From Madurella fahalii (lineage: Eukaryota; Ascomycota; Sordariomycetes; Sordariales): 64,000 bases of DNA. Position 1 is the first letter of the stretch. Each line of letters opens with the position of its first letter. Location: the NCBI GenBank assembly GCA_029876055.1, contig CM056878.1, forward strand, positions 4,030,001-4,094,000. Reading direction: 5' to 3'. Under the pieces are notes generated by a model. It did no database searches. It saw only the letters and a list, made by a program, of their open reading frames with translations, and had not been told where the DNA came from. Positions 20,751 to 30,103 of the stretch are shown piece after piece. The position numbers were made by a program, and so were the translations under genes.

Positions 20751-22105
20751 TTATAAAACCGCTCTAAGCTTCTCCACTACTTTATCATAACCCTCTTCAG
20801 AAGCTAGATTACGTGCAATCGTCTCAAACTTATCCTCAGCATTTACATCGATCCCGTCTTCCCTTAGAAGTTGCTCCACCGCTTTATCATAACCTTGTTC
20901 AGAAGGTAGATGAAGTGCCGTCTTCCCATCCTCATCCTCAGTGTTCATATTAATCCCATCTTTCCTGAGAAGCTGCTCTACCACTTTATTATAGCTCTAT
21001 TTGGAAACTAGGTGAAGTGCCGTCTTCCCATAATTATCCTTGGCGTTTATATCAATCCCGCCTTTCATAAGAAGCCGCTCTGCCACTTTATCATAGCCCG
21101 GTCTGGAAGCTATACAAGTGCTGTCTCCCCATCACTATCCTAGCGTTCATATCAACCCCATCTTCCAGAACCGCTTTACCATCCTGTCATCGCCGTTGAT
21201 GCAAGCGAGCATGAGCATGTCCTGAGGTAAGCGCTTCTCACGTTCGTGTTGGTCCTCCGATTCTTTCTCTGCCTGTGCTTGGCTTCGCTCTAATTTTATG
21301 AGCATGATATCTATTGTGATTGCCAGACCATTGATGGCATCGATCATTCGCTTCATTGTCGGCGTCACTTGGATGTCTTTAGGCCCTTTGTAGATGATGT
21401 TGTGTTGCACCTCGGCCCAGGCTTGCGTTACCACCGTCCCGATCTGAATCTCTACTCTAAGTGGGCCGAAAACCTCCGTCGGAGCCAGAGCGACCTCGAT
21501 CATATTCGAGATCCTTGGGCAGAGGCCGTTTCCATCCGACGACTAGTTGCCATGACTTGTATCCGTAGTGCTCCCAGTGGTGAACATTCCCGCCTGGATC
21601 TTGACTGATCCATAGCCCATCCCCATATCTCTGGGTGTCCCGGTTTCTGCCATCGACAGCAGATCATGTGGTATCGGTGACCGTGCCAAAGGTATATGAC
21701 ACATTGAAGATTTCGTTGATCTGCTGTGCGACTTTGGAAATATCGCCGGGAAAGAACAAACCAATGCGCACGCCAGCAAGGTCTCCCATGTCACGATGTT
21801 CGTAGACGTCCCGCCCCCGCTTGTCACATTCGCCCGAATTATTATCGTTGTCGGTCCCAGTAACCCATTTTATGAAATCGGAGCCTTTCGCCATACCAAT
21901 GAGCTTTGTCTCCAACGAGTCATACTTTTTCGATCTGCTCTGTACCATTCCTTTAAGCTTCATACTCTTCAGTAATTCCTCGCATTTTTTGCCTGGTGGC
22001 ATCCGCTAGATCCTTGAATAGCTTTTGTGTCTCGGTTTTTCTATACTCCTCGAGGAACCTCTTGACTTTCCCGTTGCATAGACTGGAATCGGGAGTTGAA
22101 GTCAT
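20751..22105 (-). pseudogene. RelA/SpoT-like domain protein with ankyrin repeats, disrupted
   Basis: Read from 22105 downward. An N-terminal helical part (KVKRFLEEYRKTETQKLFKD) runs into a RelA/SpoT-like (p)ppGpp synthetase fold: YDSLETKLIGMAKGSDFIKW, then DLAGVRIGLFFPGD, and after a gap VEIQIGTVVTQAWAEVQHNI, which is the conserved E-x-Q-x(6)-W-A-E-x-x-H block. A linker leads to 33-residue ankyrin units (DGINMNTEDEDGKTALHL and neighbours), at least four of them nearly identical. The frame is broken by an extra base in a T6 run at 21985-21990, at least one break between 21500 and 21664, a frameshift near 21165 at the first ankyrin unit, and a stop before the third-last unit. Fungal RelA/SpoT-ankyrin proteins are rare and occur among NLR-like genes (from memory). 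Confidence 0.75.
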
Positions 22106-22242
22106 GATAGAAGCTGGCTGAGAGTGCGGTCGAGAAACAGGCGGTTCAGTATTTGACGGCGGCAGTGGAATTACCGCGTCACAGGCAGAGAGACTCAACC
22201 GATTGCAGAAGTCGTATCGCTGTGATAGGAGTTCTGTGACAC

Positions 22243-22609
22243 TGCAGTGGAGCGAAAAGGCGGCTTAAGAATAGAGCGTTGGTAGGAGAAAGGAAGAGAA
22301 AGTGTGCATTGTTCTGATCCCAATATGTGGGAGACTGAGCGGTATTTATACAAATGTTGCGATCTGAAAGGGTTTAGCGCTGCCAAGAGTTAGAGCGCAG
22401 TTGGCTGCAGGGGATCTCTTTTGTATATATACCGCTCAAAGTCTCCCACATATTGGGATCAGAACAAGGCACACTTTCTCTTCCTTTCTCCTACCAACGC
22501 TCTATTCTTGAGCCACCTTTTCGCTTCCTACAGTGCCACAACAAAAGAGATCCCCTGCAGCCAACTGCGCTCTAACTCTTGGCAGCGCTAAAACCTGTCA
22601 GATCGCAAC
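22243..22609. repeat. Interleaved inverted duplications (A-B-A'-B')
   Basis: Segment A (about 22243-22352) is repeated in inverse orientation at about 22425-22533 (A'). Segment B (about 22354-22422) is repeated in inverse orientation at about 22540-22607 (B'). The order on the plus strand is A, B, A' inverted, B' inverted, not the nested A-B-B'-A' of a simple hairpin. Arms are roughly 90% or more identical by eye, with mostly transition differences. A abuts the 5' side of the RelA/SpoT pseudogene and contains TATTTATA; A' contains TATATATA. Confidence 0.8.
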
Positions 22610-23025
22610 TGTCACATGGCACGAGGAAAGGAACAACCACAGCCAACCAAACTGCCAAGGCGGTTAAGTTGGCGTGTAATGGATCCAACAAGCGGTTGCT
22701 GAGGACCGGACCGGAGGTACAGTTGTTATCTACAGGGCCAGAGGCAGCTAACAAGCTAAGGTAGGCCCGGCCTACACGATCCTGGCAGCTATTCGCTAAA
22801 GGAACCAGACTACGTGGCTACCCGTAGATAGACAACGGGCCTAGGTATCGCCAACTACAACGAAGGAGCTTTAAGGTAAGGAGTGGTATAATATATAGTT
22901 GACTTCCTGTATCTCAGAGACTCCCTCTTCCTCCTTTTCTCTTTAAGGGAGCCTAAAGAAGAAATATCAGTAGTAAATCAGAACTCGTACCTTTATACTT
23001 TGAACCCGTCTTACAGTTAGTAACA
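22610..23025 (+). mobile_element. Candidate LTR (solo or truncated retroelement)
   Basis: Begins TGTCAC and ends GTAACA, so the ends form the short inverted TGT..ACA terminus typical of LTRs. It contains a TATA-like TATAATATATAG near 22.89 kb, a pyrimidine-rich tract downstream, and ends in ACAGTTAGTAACA followed by TGGTAATTGG, a plausible primer-binding start. Its left end directly abuts arm B' of the inverted duplications. No flanking target-site duplication and no second LTR or coding region was seen. Element class unknown. Confidence 0.35.
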
Positions 23026-23439
23026 TGGTAATTGGCTGCGCTGCTTTTCTGGCTTCTGCAGAACTGAACGCATCCGGGTGCGAACTATCCATTAATCTAC
23101 GTTTGACATCGGAAGCGAACATGGCAGGTTTCTTCCATATGCAGGTATTACACTAGGCAAGAACAGAAGCAGGCAGCAAGGCAGATTGTTACCGTCTTTA
23201 CCCAACCTGCCGAGAGAATGGTGAGGATATTCTGATCCTCCAATGCATTTACTCCAACGCAATTCTCAGAGTAACGAGCGATCCACCTAAGCAAAGTATC
23301 AAAATTAGGACAATGTTAGTTCTAGTATTTGTAGCGGCAAAATCAGTTCCAGAGATAATCCGCTCAAGCCGAAGTTCGCCCACGCCTCCATGGGGAAAGG
23401 TCTATACCAATATCAACCATTGGAAAAAAAAAAAAAAAA

Positions 23440-23977
23440 GTACTATTCGAATACTCACATTGGGCCCCGGGAAACAGGGTGATCCGTTAAAAGGAGAACT
23501 AGAAGCCGTTCCCATCGACTCCGCGGGGGAAAGTTACGAAGCACTGCCATACGTCTGGGCAGAGCTGGACCGGCAGACAGTGCAAACGAGATCCTGATCC
23601 GCAATAGCAACGATCACGAAGCACTACTGGTTCTTAGTGAGAGATCAATAGTTGCCGCCCTACATCACCTGCTTCTTCCGGACCGGCCACATCGGATTTG
23701 GGCTGATCAGTGTTATATAAACCAAGATGACCTAGTGGAGAAAAGCCAACACGTGCAGTTATGAATGGATCTATCGAGATGCGGCTCATGTCCTTGTCTA
23801 GCTCGGGTTGGATACAGAAAAGCAGGCAGCCCCAGCTTTTGGTCTCGTTCACGAGCTTATTATATCCTCAGGAATTATTCCACAGACAGCCAATATCCCG
23901 TTTCTAGCATACCGGAGCTTGAAACGCATATTAGAGAGAACCAGAAGGCTCTACAAGCCTTGGCAAACCTCGCATAG
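23440..23977 (+). pseudogene. HET-domain protein remnant
   Basis: Pieces of the heterokaryon-incompatibility domain (PF06985) follow in order across three frames: RILTLGPGKQGDPLKGELEA, SYEALPYVWAEL (usually YEALSYVWG), an ILIRNSNDHEALLVL-like piece, RIWADQCYINQDDLVEKSQ (usually WADAICINQDD), then WIYRDAAHVLV and LGLDTEKQAAPAFGLVHEL. The frame shifts near 23580 and again after a TGA near 23760. A TAG at 23799-23801 replaces the Trp of the motif HVLVWLG; a TGG to TAG change is the TpG to TpA form of RIP. Nothing resembling the variable C-terminal region follows. A 15-A run precedes the domain. Confidence 0.75.
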
Positions 23978-24657
23978 GTAAGTTTCAAAAGATACCACCA
24001 AGGGTTGCCGAGGCCTGTACCGGGCTCAGCCTGTCACATTAGTTACCAATAGATATATAGATTAGTTAGTCCTCGATAGGCTGTCGCTGGATGGAACCTT
24101 CAATCAAGTATCGTAGCTTTCGTCACTATCTCATTTTCCGCACCAATTGGCATCGTGCCATAGCCGCCGAGTCAACTGACTCCGTCGCTGCGAGCGTGGC
24201 CCATAGAACACAGTGGAGCAGGCCTCGCCCATCTTTGACCTATCGGCAACGCGCCGAGATATCAGTTACATAATTTACATAAAACATCGGTATTACCTTA
24301 TACAGGGACGCGGGCAGATCAGTGATACGCGCTCTGACCTCGCTTTTTGGTTGCTGATCCCGACGTAGCGAGCGTCGTGTCGGTAGGATTTCAACCTCGT
24401 TAAACGAGGTATGGCGACTAACGATGGAATTAAATGGATCAGCACGTCAGACGACGGATTTTCTATGGGTCAGGTCACTTTGGCCTTGCAATCTTTTAAA
24501 CAGTCTCTTTAGGTTTTGAATTCTATAGGGATTTCCACCTTCCGGTAGGCCTCGCGTGGGAAGCAGACATGCCCATCTCGGTCCTACCCAGATGCAGGCC
24601 CGGAAGGGATACAGGGGTCGAGTGGGAATGTAGAAATGGCTCGCGGTTCTCTTCCTT
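23978..24657. other. Non-coding stretch after the HET remnant
   Basis: No recognisable remainder of the HET gene and no other supported gene. Moderately AT-rich. Confidence 0.4.
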
Positions 24658-25605
24658 TCAATCTGCCCATCGATCCGCAAACGCCAACACCTCTTTGTTG
24701 AACCGCTCGGGCTCCTCGTAGAATAGCCAATGTCCAGAATCGAATACCGACATCTCAGCTTTCCTATCCATCCCGCTGCCCCCTTTCCTAATCCTCTCTA
24801 CCGTCTCGGCTATGCCCGCCAGGGGGAAACACCCGCTCCTCCGACCCGCTATGACTAACGTTGGCTTCGTAATGCCCTCAATGGCCTCGCGATGATCATA
24901 CCTCGTATGGTCGGCCAGCAACCTCGCCAGCCAGACCCCATCGCACAAAGCACTGATCCCTGTGAAAAACTCCTCATCCCTCTTCGCCTCTTCCTCAGAC
25001 ACCTTATCCGTGCCCCGCGGCTGGCACCGATACCCCAAGCACTCTGCCACCAAACCCCTGTACGTCTCCTCGGGACGGCTGATCCACGCCTCCTGGGCGG
25101 CGAGCGTGCTCTTCTCGTCGTAGCAGCCGCGGTGGGCCTTGGTCTCGTCCCATGCGCCGAAGAGGGAGCGGTCCTGGAGCGGGGCCTGGTCGACAAAGAC
25201 GAAGCCCGCAAAGTCCGACTCGCCGAAGAGCTCGACGTACGTCCAGAGCACGGCGGCGCCGATGGAGCAGCCCACGGGGAAAACGCGAGGCGCGGGCGCG
25301 CCGCCGACCGTCTGCCGCAGATGCGCCAGCAGCTCGCGCAGGTCCGCGGCGAGGCGCGCCACGTGGTAGCCCCCCTTGCTGTGGGCCGAGCGGCCGTGGC
25401 CGCGTATGTCTGGGGCGACGACCCAGTGGTGTTGGGACAGGGCGCTAAAGTTGCGGGTGAAGTAGGCGGAGGAGCCGCTGAAGCCGTGGAGGAGGAGAAT
25501 GCATTGTGAGTAGCTGGCGGTGGAGGTGGGGAGGGGATTCAGCGGGAGCGACGTCTGGAAGGCGAGCTTGCAGCCATCGTTTGTATTGAACTTTTCGTAA
25601 TGCAT
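24658..25605 (-). CDS. Alpha/beta-fold hydrolase
   Basis: Intronless, 315 residues, starting MHYEKFNTNDGCKLAFQ. ILLLHGFSGSSAYF carries the HG oxyanion motif; APDIRGHGRS is the conserved loop after strand 4; VGCSIGAAVLW is the nucleophile elbow (G-x-S-x-G with Ser in GCSIG); FDSGHWLFYEEPERFN carries the catalytic His near the C-terminus. At the usual place of the catalytic acid the sequence reads VIAGRRSGCFP, without the expected Asp/Glu, so the acid may lie elsewhere or the activity may be altered. No signal peptide, so probably cytosolic. Substrate cannot be inferred. Thr codons precede the ATG in frame but only after a TTG, hence this start. Confidence 0.8.
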   Translation of the reverse strand: MHYEKFNTNDGCKLAFQTSLPLNPLPTSTASYSQCILLLHGFSGSSAYFTRNFSALSQHHWVVAPDIRGHGRSAHSKGGYHVARLAADLRELLAHLRQTVGGAPAPRVFPVGCSIGAAVLWTYVELFGESDFAGFVFVDQAPLQDRSLFGAWDETKAHRGCYDEKSTLAAQEAWISRPEETYRGLVAECLGYRCQPRGTDKVSEEEAKRDEEFFTGISALCDGVWLARLLADHTRYDHREAIEGITKPTLVIAGRRSGCFPLAGIAETVERIRKGGSGMDRKAEMSVFDSGHWLFYEEPERFNKEVLAFADRWAD

Positions 25606-25821
25606 GGTTGTTGTTGTTGTGGTCCTCGAGTTCAAATTGTCGCCAGCACCAGAAGACGCGATGGAGGAGCCTGCGGAGGTGGGAATTGTGGTAGGTTCCT
25701 CAATTCTCGTGGTGGGGTGACCCCGAGAATTTGAGCACCTACCTAATTACAGAACGAGCCAACCCAAGAATCCCAGGGACGCCAACGTTCCCTAGCAATC
25801 CGCAACTTAACCATAACAGCT

Positions 25822-26174
25822 ACTGTAGTTCAACCCCGGCACTGCAGTTCAATCCAGGGCACTGTAGTTCAATCCTAGGTACTGCAGTTCAATCCCAGGT
25901 ACTGTAGTTCAATCCAGGCCACTGTAGTTCAATCCCGGGTACTGTAGTTCAATCCAGGGCACTGTAGTTCAGTCCTAGGTACTGCAGTTCAATCCCAGGT
26001 ACTGTAGTTCAATCCAGGCCACTGTAGTTCAACCCGAGCACTGCAGTTCAATCCAGGCCACTGTAGTTCAATCCAGGCCACTGTAGTTCAAACCCGGGTA
26101 CTGGAGTGCGATTCTAGGTACTGCAGTTCAATCCCAGGTACTGCAGTTCAATCCAGGGTACTTTAGTTCAATCT
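25822..26174. repeat. 20-bp minisatellite, about 18 units
   Basis: Consensus ACTGTAGTTCAATCCAGGCC, with units of 19-20 bp varying mainly at TAG/CAG and in the last six bases. Units 2-5 recur in the same order as units 7-10, so a block of five units (about 100 bp) has itself been duplicated. It lies in the 5' flank of the hydrolase gene, with no coding potential. Confidence 0.95.
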
Positions 26175-27600
26175 CCCCGTAAGTGATCAGCAGCCAAGAC
26201 TTTTTGGCCCAATGAGAATTTATAACAGTTCCATGCACGAAATTTGATAACTGTTAACAGCTTTCTTGGCTGTAGAACACTAACAATTAGTTAAGGAAGA
26301 CCCCTGTTTTACAGCCAAATCAGCCATCTCACTACCCGGACAATTTTGCAAGTCCTGTAGTCTCTTATATAGAGAAGATAGAGAAGAGATACGCAACAAA
26401 CTGTGAACCGTCCTCTGTCGAGTGAGTTCGCTGCCGCGGACAACTAGGTGTTGGTAGCGGGAGCATGGGTATCGGAGTCGCGTCGTATACGTTGCCGGTG
26501 ATGCCATCATCAAACTGGACATATGATGTTTCGTTATCTTCAATGACGGCGAGATTATGGTTGATCTTCGACAGTTGGCAACCAGCTTTGTGGTCCACGA
26601 TCCTACACTTTTTGTTAGAAAACGATGAGGGTTTTTAGGCCATTGTTAACGCAGATTCGGCTTACTATAACAGCCTCGATGTTAGAGATGACCGAATCAG
26701 TGTATGCCGGGATGTCGGTGCACTGATCCGTCAATCTCAACAACTTATAGAGCAAAGAAGCGGGCGGTTAGGTTCTCATGTTAGCTAGTTGTTTGACACC
26801 GAATACGAAGTTCCGGCGATGGATTGCTGCAGGAAGATACCGGGCTGCCTGCCTCCGGTGGGGATGTTTGTCGTCTTGATTAGTCCCGAGGGGCCGAGTG
26901 ATAATATGTACTCACCGAGTTTACCAGTCTCGCAACACTTGCTTGACATCTCTCCACCTGATAGCAATCACAATAACGGGATGTTGATTGTTTTGTATTT
27001 CCCAATCCCGGGCTGGTGTGCTGGCACCGTGTCAGCGGCAAGGGTTTTGGAGCGTCTTGTTTTTATCAACAACGGGGCCTTTTCATGTTGTTAACATCGG
27101 TGAAGTTAACACGGTACGGGATTATCAGACGAAAACCCGGCCATATCGGCAAAAGTAAACACAAGCTTTCTTTTCCCACAAAGTTCAAAAACTCCTGGGG
27201 CACAAATACTTCACTTTTCTTCCTCTCCCACCACATCATTTCTCCTCCTCTACCACATCACTCTCCTCCCTTCACCACATCACTTTCTTCCTTCGGCCAC
27301 ATCGCTTTTCCTCCTCCATATCGCTTTTCATCCTCTTCCACCCACACTTCTTACCCTACTCATGACCAGTCCCAAAAAAGATCATTTCGGTAAGTATTAA
27401 TTAGTCACTATTCCCAGTTCTACTTCACAACTATCACCTGTTACCTGTGTCTCACCCGTGTCGCTCAGAGCGATTTATCTAATTTTTTCTGTCCAACAAT
27501 TACTGACCACCACCACATACGGAAGTATCCTAATACCGTCAAATCCTGACCTAAAAAGATTTCGACTAATAACACCCAACAATTGGTACTAGATTACTCG
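26175..27600. other. Intergenic, about 1.4 kb, with a CT-rich leader at its end
   Basis: No supported gene. On the minus strand near 26.37-26.6 kb there is a short coding-like frame (QLSKINHNLAVIEDNETSYV) without an ATG or matching exon. From 27.22 to 27.35 kb the plus strand is a run of CCACATCACT..CTCC-type imperfect repeats, followed by a GTAAGT at about 27390, which suggests a pyrimidine-rich promoter/leader with a 5' intron for the next gene. Confidence 0.45.
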
Positions 27601-29074
27601 ATGTCGTTTGCCAATAGTACGGTCCAAGGCCGGTTCGACCACCAAGCCGTACCGGATTCCGCTATCGACCCCGCTCTCATGGACCCAGAGGGTTTGTCGG
27701 AAGCTGGTCGTCCTGCTGCTTCCCACACGAGTGATCTCGAGGCCCAATATCCTTCCGTGTTCTACGAGCCTTCTCGTGAGAACTTGGTCAAACTTCTCGA
27801 TAAACCCCCGCCCAGGCTTCGCCGGAGCAAGGCCGCTAATCGTGTGGTACCCGCCGATGTCGGTATGAAAGCTCGCAACAAGAATGTCGCGGAAGGCTCC
27901 GCTGCTCAAGCCGGCGAGGGCGAGGGCGATGTCGACGCGACCCCGGGTAGACTGCTCAGTGGCCTAACTCTTACACGAGAGGAGTCGGGCCTGCTGGACG
28001 GGGCCCACAGGATCATGCTGTTCATCTGGAACAACGTGGACTTTTCCGGTTACTATGCCAGAAGGGTGTCAACCAACACGCCTACCGGATCAGAGCGTTT
28101 CCTCCAGATCCGCGCCATGGTCCGACGCCGCTTCCATGCTTCGAAGACCAGATTTTTCTGGCTGCATGCATATGTAAGTCTGGTCACGCTCTTTTATGTC
28201 CTTTTATGTCCTTTTATGTCCTTTTATGTCCTTTTATGTCCTCATACGATGTTTCTCGCTTCGTTTTTCGACACCAGAAGTCCACTTTGTGTCCTTGTTT
28301 CTGACGTCAATTTAGTCTTGGGCTGTCGAAGTTGCCATCGCCAATCCCGAGTATGTCGCGTGGGCTCTGGATGGCGGAGACGACGCAACGGAGAAGCTGA
28401 ATGCGGCGCTGTTACCACTTCTCGATGCCGACGTGTTCAGGCAATTCTTTTTCCACGTCCGCGATATTGTCGACTTTGACACAACCATGCAGCAGAAACC
28501 CCAGGGCAAATATTGGATCACGTCCATCTTCCTCAGCTTGACCACTATGTTCTTCATTCTCTGGTCGAGTGAGCAGGAGTTGAACTCTGCGGCTATGCAC
28601 ACTACCGACGGCAAGGCCCAAGGCAAAGGAAAAGCCAAGGGAGCTGAGGCCGGTGGCGCTGACAATGGCCACCACGGTTGGGAGAACAAACCCCGCGGCG
28701 TGTCTCGGCCTAGCCATGCTGGTTGGCGTCAGGACAAAGCTTACCGCCACAAAATTGCGGCTGACTTCTCCAACTGGGGCTATATGGTTGAGAATTTCCG
28801 ACATGTCGGCCTCGGATCGTTCGCGTACATTGACAGGAACGCCAAGTCAGCCAAGTCGGCGAAGTCGATCAAATCGGTCAAGTCCGTCAATGGCCCCAAG
28901 CCTAGCAGGCGCACACGACCGGAGAATGCGATGGAAGCGGCCAAGAAGTCTCTGCGAGTGGCAAGTATTCCGCTGCTTCTTTATATTCCCCGTGCCTCTG
29001 GATTGCGGTTGTGATGCTGACATTCCATTTCTTCTGTTCGTTAGGTCAACCGGCCACCTTCTCCGCGAGGCTGA
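27601..29074 (+). CDS. Hypothetical protein, lineage-restricted, about 415 aa
   Basis: Exons 27601-28173, 28316-28960 and 29045-29074. Starts MSFANSTVQGRFDHQ. The disordered N-terminus (to about residue 115) is followed by a helical core: EESGLLDGAHRIMLFIWNNV, then FLQIRAMVRRRF, FFWLHAY spliced to SWAVEVAIANPEYVAW, and YWITSIFLSLTTMFFILW, which is hydrophobic enough for a membrane or buried helix. A Gly/Lys-rich stretch and a cationic repeat (KSAKSAKSIKSVKSV) follow. Intron 1 (142 nt) is well supported. Intron 2 would use a GC donor (GCAAGT) or a weak GTGGCA three bases earlier; without it the protein ends at 29014 with a different tail. No family recognised. Confidence 0.6.
28191..28240. repeat. 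10-bp tandem repeat inside an intron
   Basis: CTTTTATGTC five times without a mismatch, within the first intron of the hypothetical gene. If read as coding it gives the spurious repeat FYVLLCPF, a likely source of gene-prediction error. Confidence 0.95.
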
Positions 29075-29736
29075 GGCTGGGGGAGTTCGTTTCGGTAAGT
29101 TTGCCCTGGATGCCACACTTCGCGACGGTCTCCCTTCAAACACTCGTCTGTCGGTCCCAGCGTCCTAATCATTCTCCGAATTACGTAGCTTGAGTTTTCT
29201 GGCTTGTACTGTTAAGGTATCATGTCCTGACCGAAGGGTGTTTTTTTTTTTTTTTTTTCCCTCGCGATCATCCTTGGCATCTCAGTGTCATGGCCAACAT
29301 GGCTGATCACCATCAAGGTTCGTTTTGCTGGGTCTTGGCCTGCAGTATCTTCCAGCCGTCACTAACACAAAGAATGATTAGAGATGTCAGGTCTACACTC
29401 TAAGGAATTTGTCCCAGAGATTTTTGTTGAGGACATTGGCATGGTTTTAGATTGGGCGTGGCCTAGACGAACACTAAAGTCGGAGCGGGATCAAGTTGTT
29501 AACCACGTGGGGCGTCATTCCTGTAACTCAGCCTCTGTTGTCTATAGAGCTTAGACATTTTCTTTGCGATGGATCTCGCTCGGTTCCCTGTTGCGCTCTC
29601 GTGTGTAAGGCTATGACATGTGAGAACAATCACAGGTAGGCGATGGTTGAGCGATTCTGGTGGGGCTCGAGGCAGCAGGATCACATGCGAGCTGAACCCT
29701 AACCCTGGTTTTGCCACCCTAACCCGCGCCCGTCAT
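29075..29736. other. Intergenic upstream of the small heat-shock gene
   Basis: No supported gene. Includes a T18 run near 29.25 kb and a telomere-like AACCCTAACCCT near 29.694 kb. Confidence 0.4.
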
Positions 29737-29759
29737 TTCATGAAGCTTCCAGAACCTTC
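29737..29759 (+). promoter_or_regulatory. Heat-shock element, five contiguous pentamers
   Basis: TTC-AT-GAA-GC-TTC-CA-GAA-CC-TTC: five perfectly alternating TTC/GAA units with 2-bp spacing, the ideal binding array for trimeric heat-shock factor. It lies 345 bp before the ATG of the HSP30-type gene. A weaker array (TTCTGGATGTTTC, one mismatch) is at about 29839-29851. Confidence 0.85.
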
Positions 29760-30103
29760 AAGTAATAACGCGCTCTTACGCGTATCTACACATGACTTGC
29801 ACCGAATCCAGTAGCAGCTTCGCAAACATCATCGGCAATTCTGGATGTTTCGTGATAGCACTGACACATTCTTAGTGGCTGTTCATTACGTATGTGTGCA
29901 GCCTGTGAGGTAGCTGATCATGATGCAAATCGAATACTTAAACCTCGTCAATCTGCTGTTCTGTGCAGCTCATCATCAGCAAGAAAATCCAACAACAAGC
30001 TTCGCAACCTGAAGAGCCTCAACAGCAACTGCAGCGAAAACAACACTCGCAACATCCATCACTTACACTTCTCAAAGCTGCATCACCAACACTTCCAATC
30101 AAG

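Noticed and set aside
24892..25509. 205-codon frame opposite the alpha/beta hydrolase
   Set aside because: Antisense shadow, Arg/Ala-rich, with no start context.
26280..26598. Possible minus-strand exon (QLSKINHNLAVIEDNETSYV)
   Set aside because: Coding-like for about 75 codons, but it has no ATG and the only upstream candidate exon does not join in frame. It may be a gene fragment; not enough to call.
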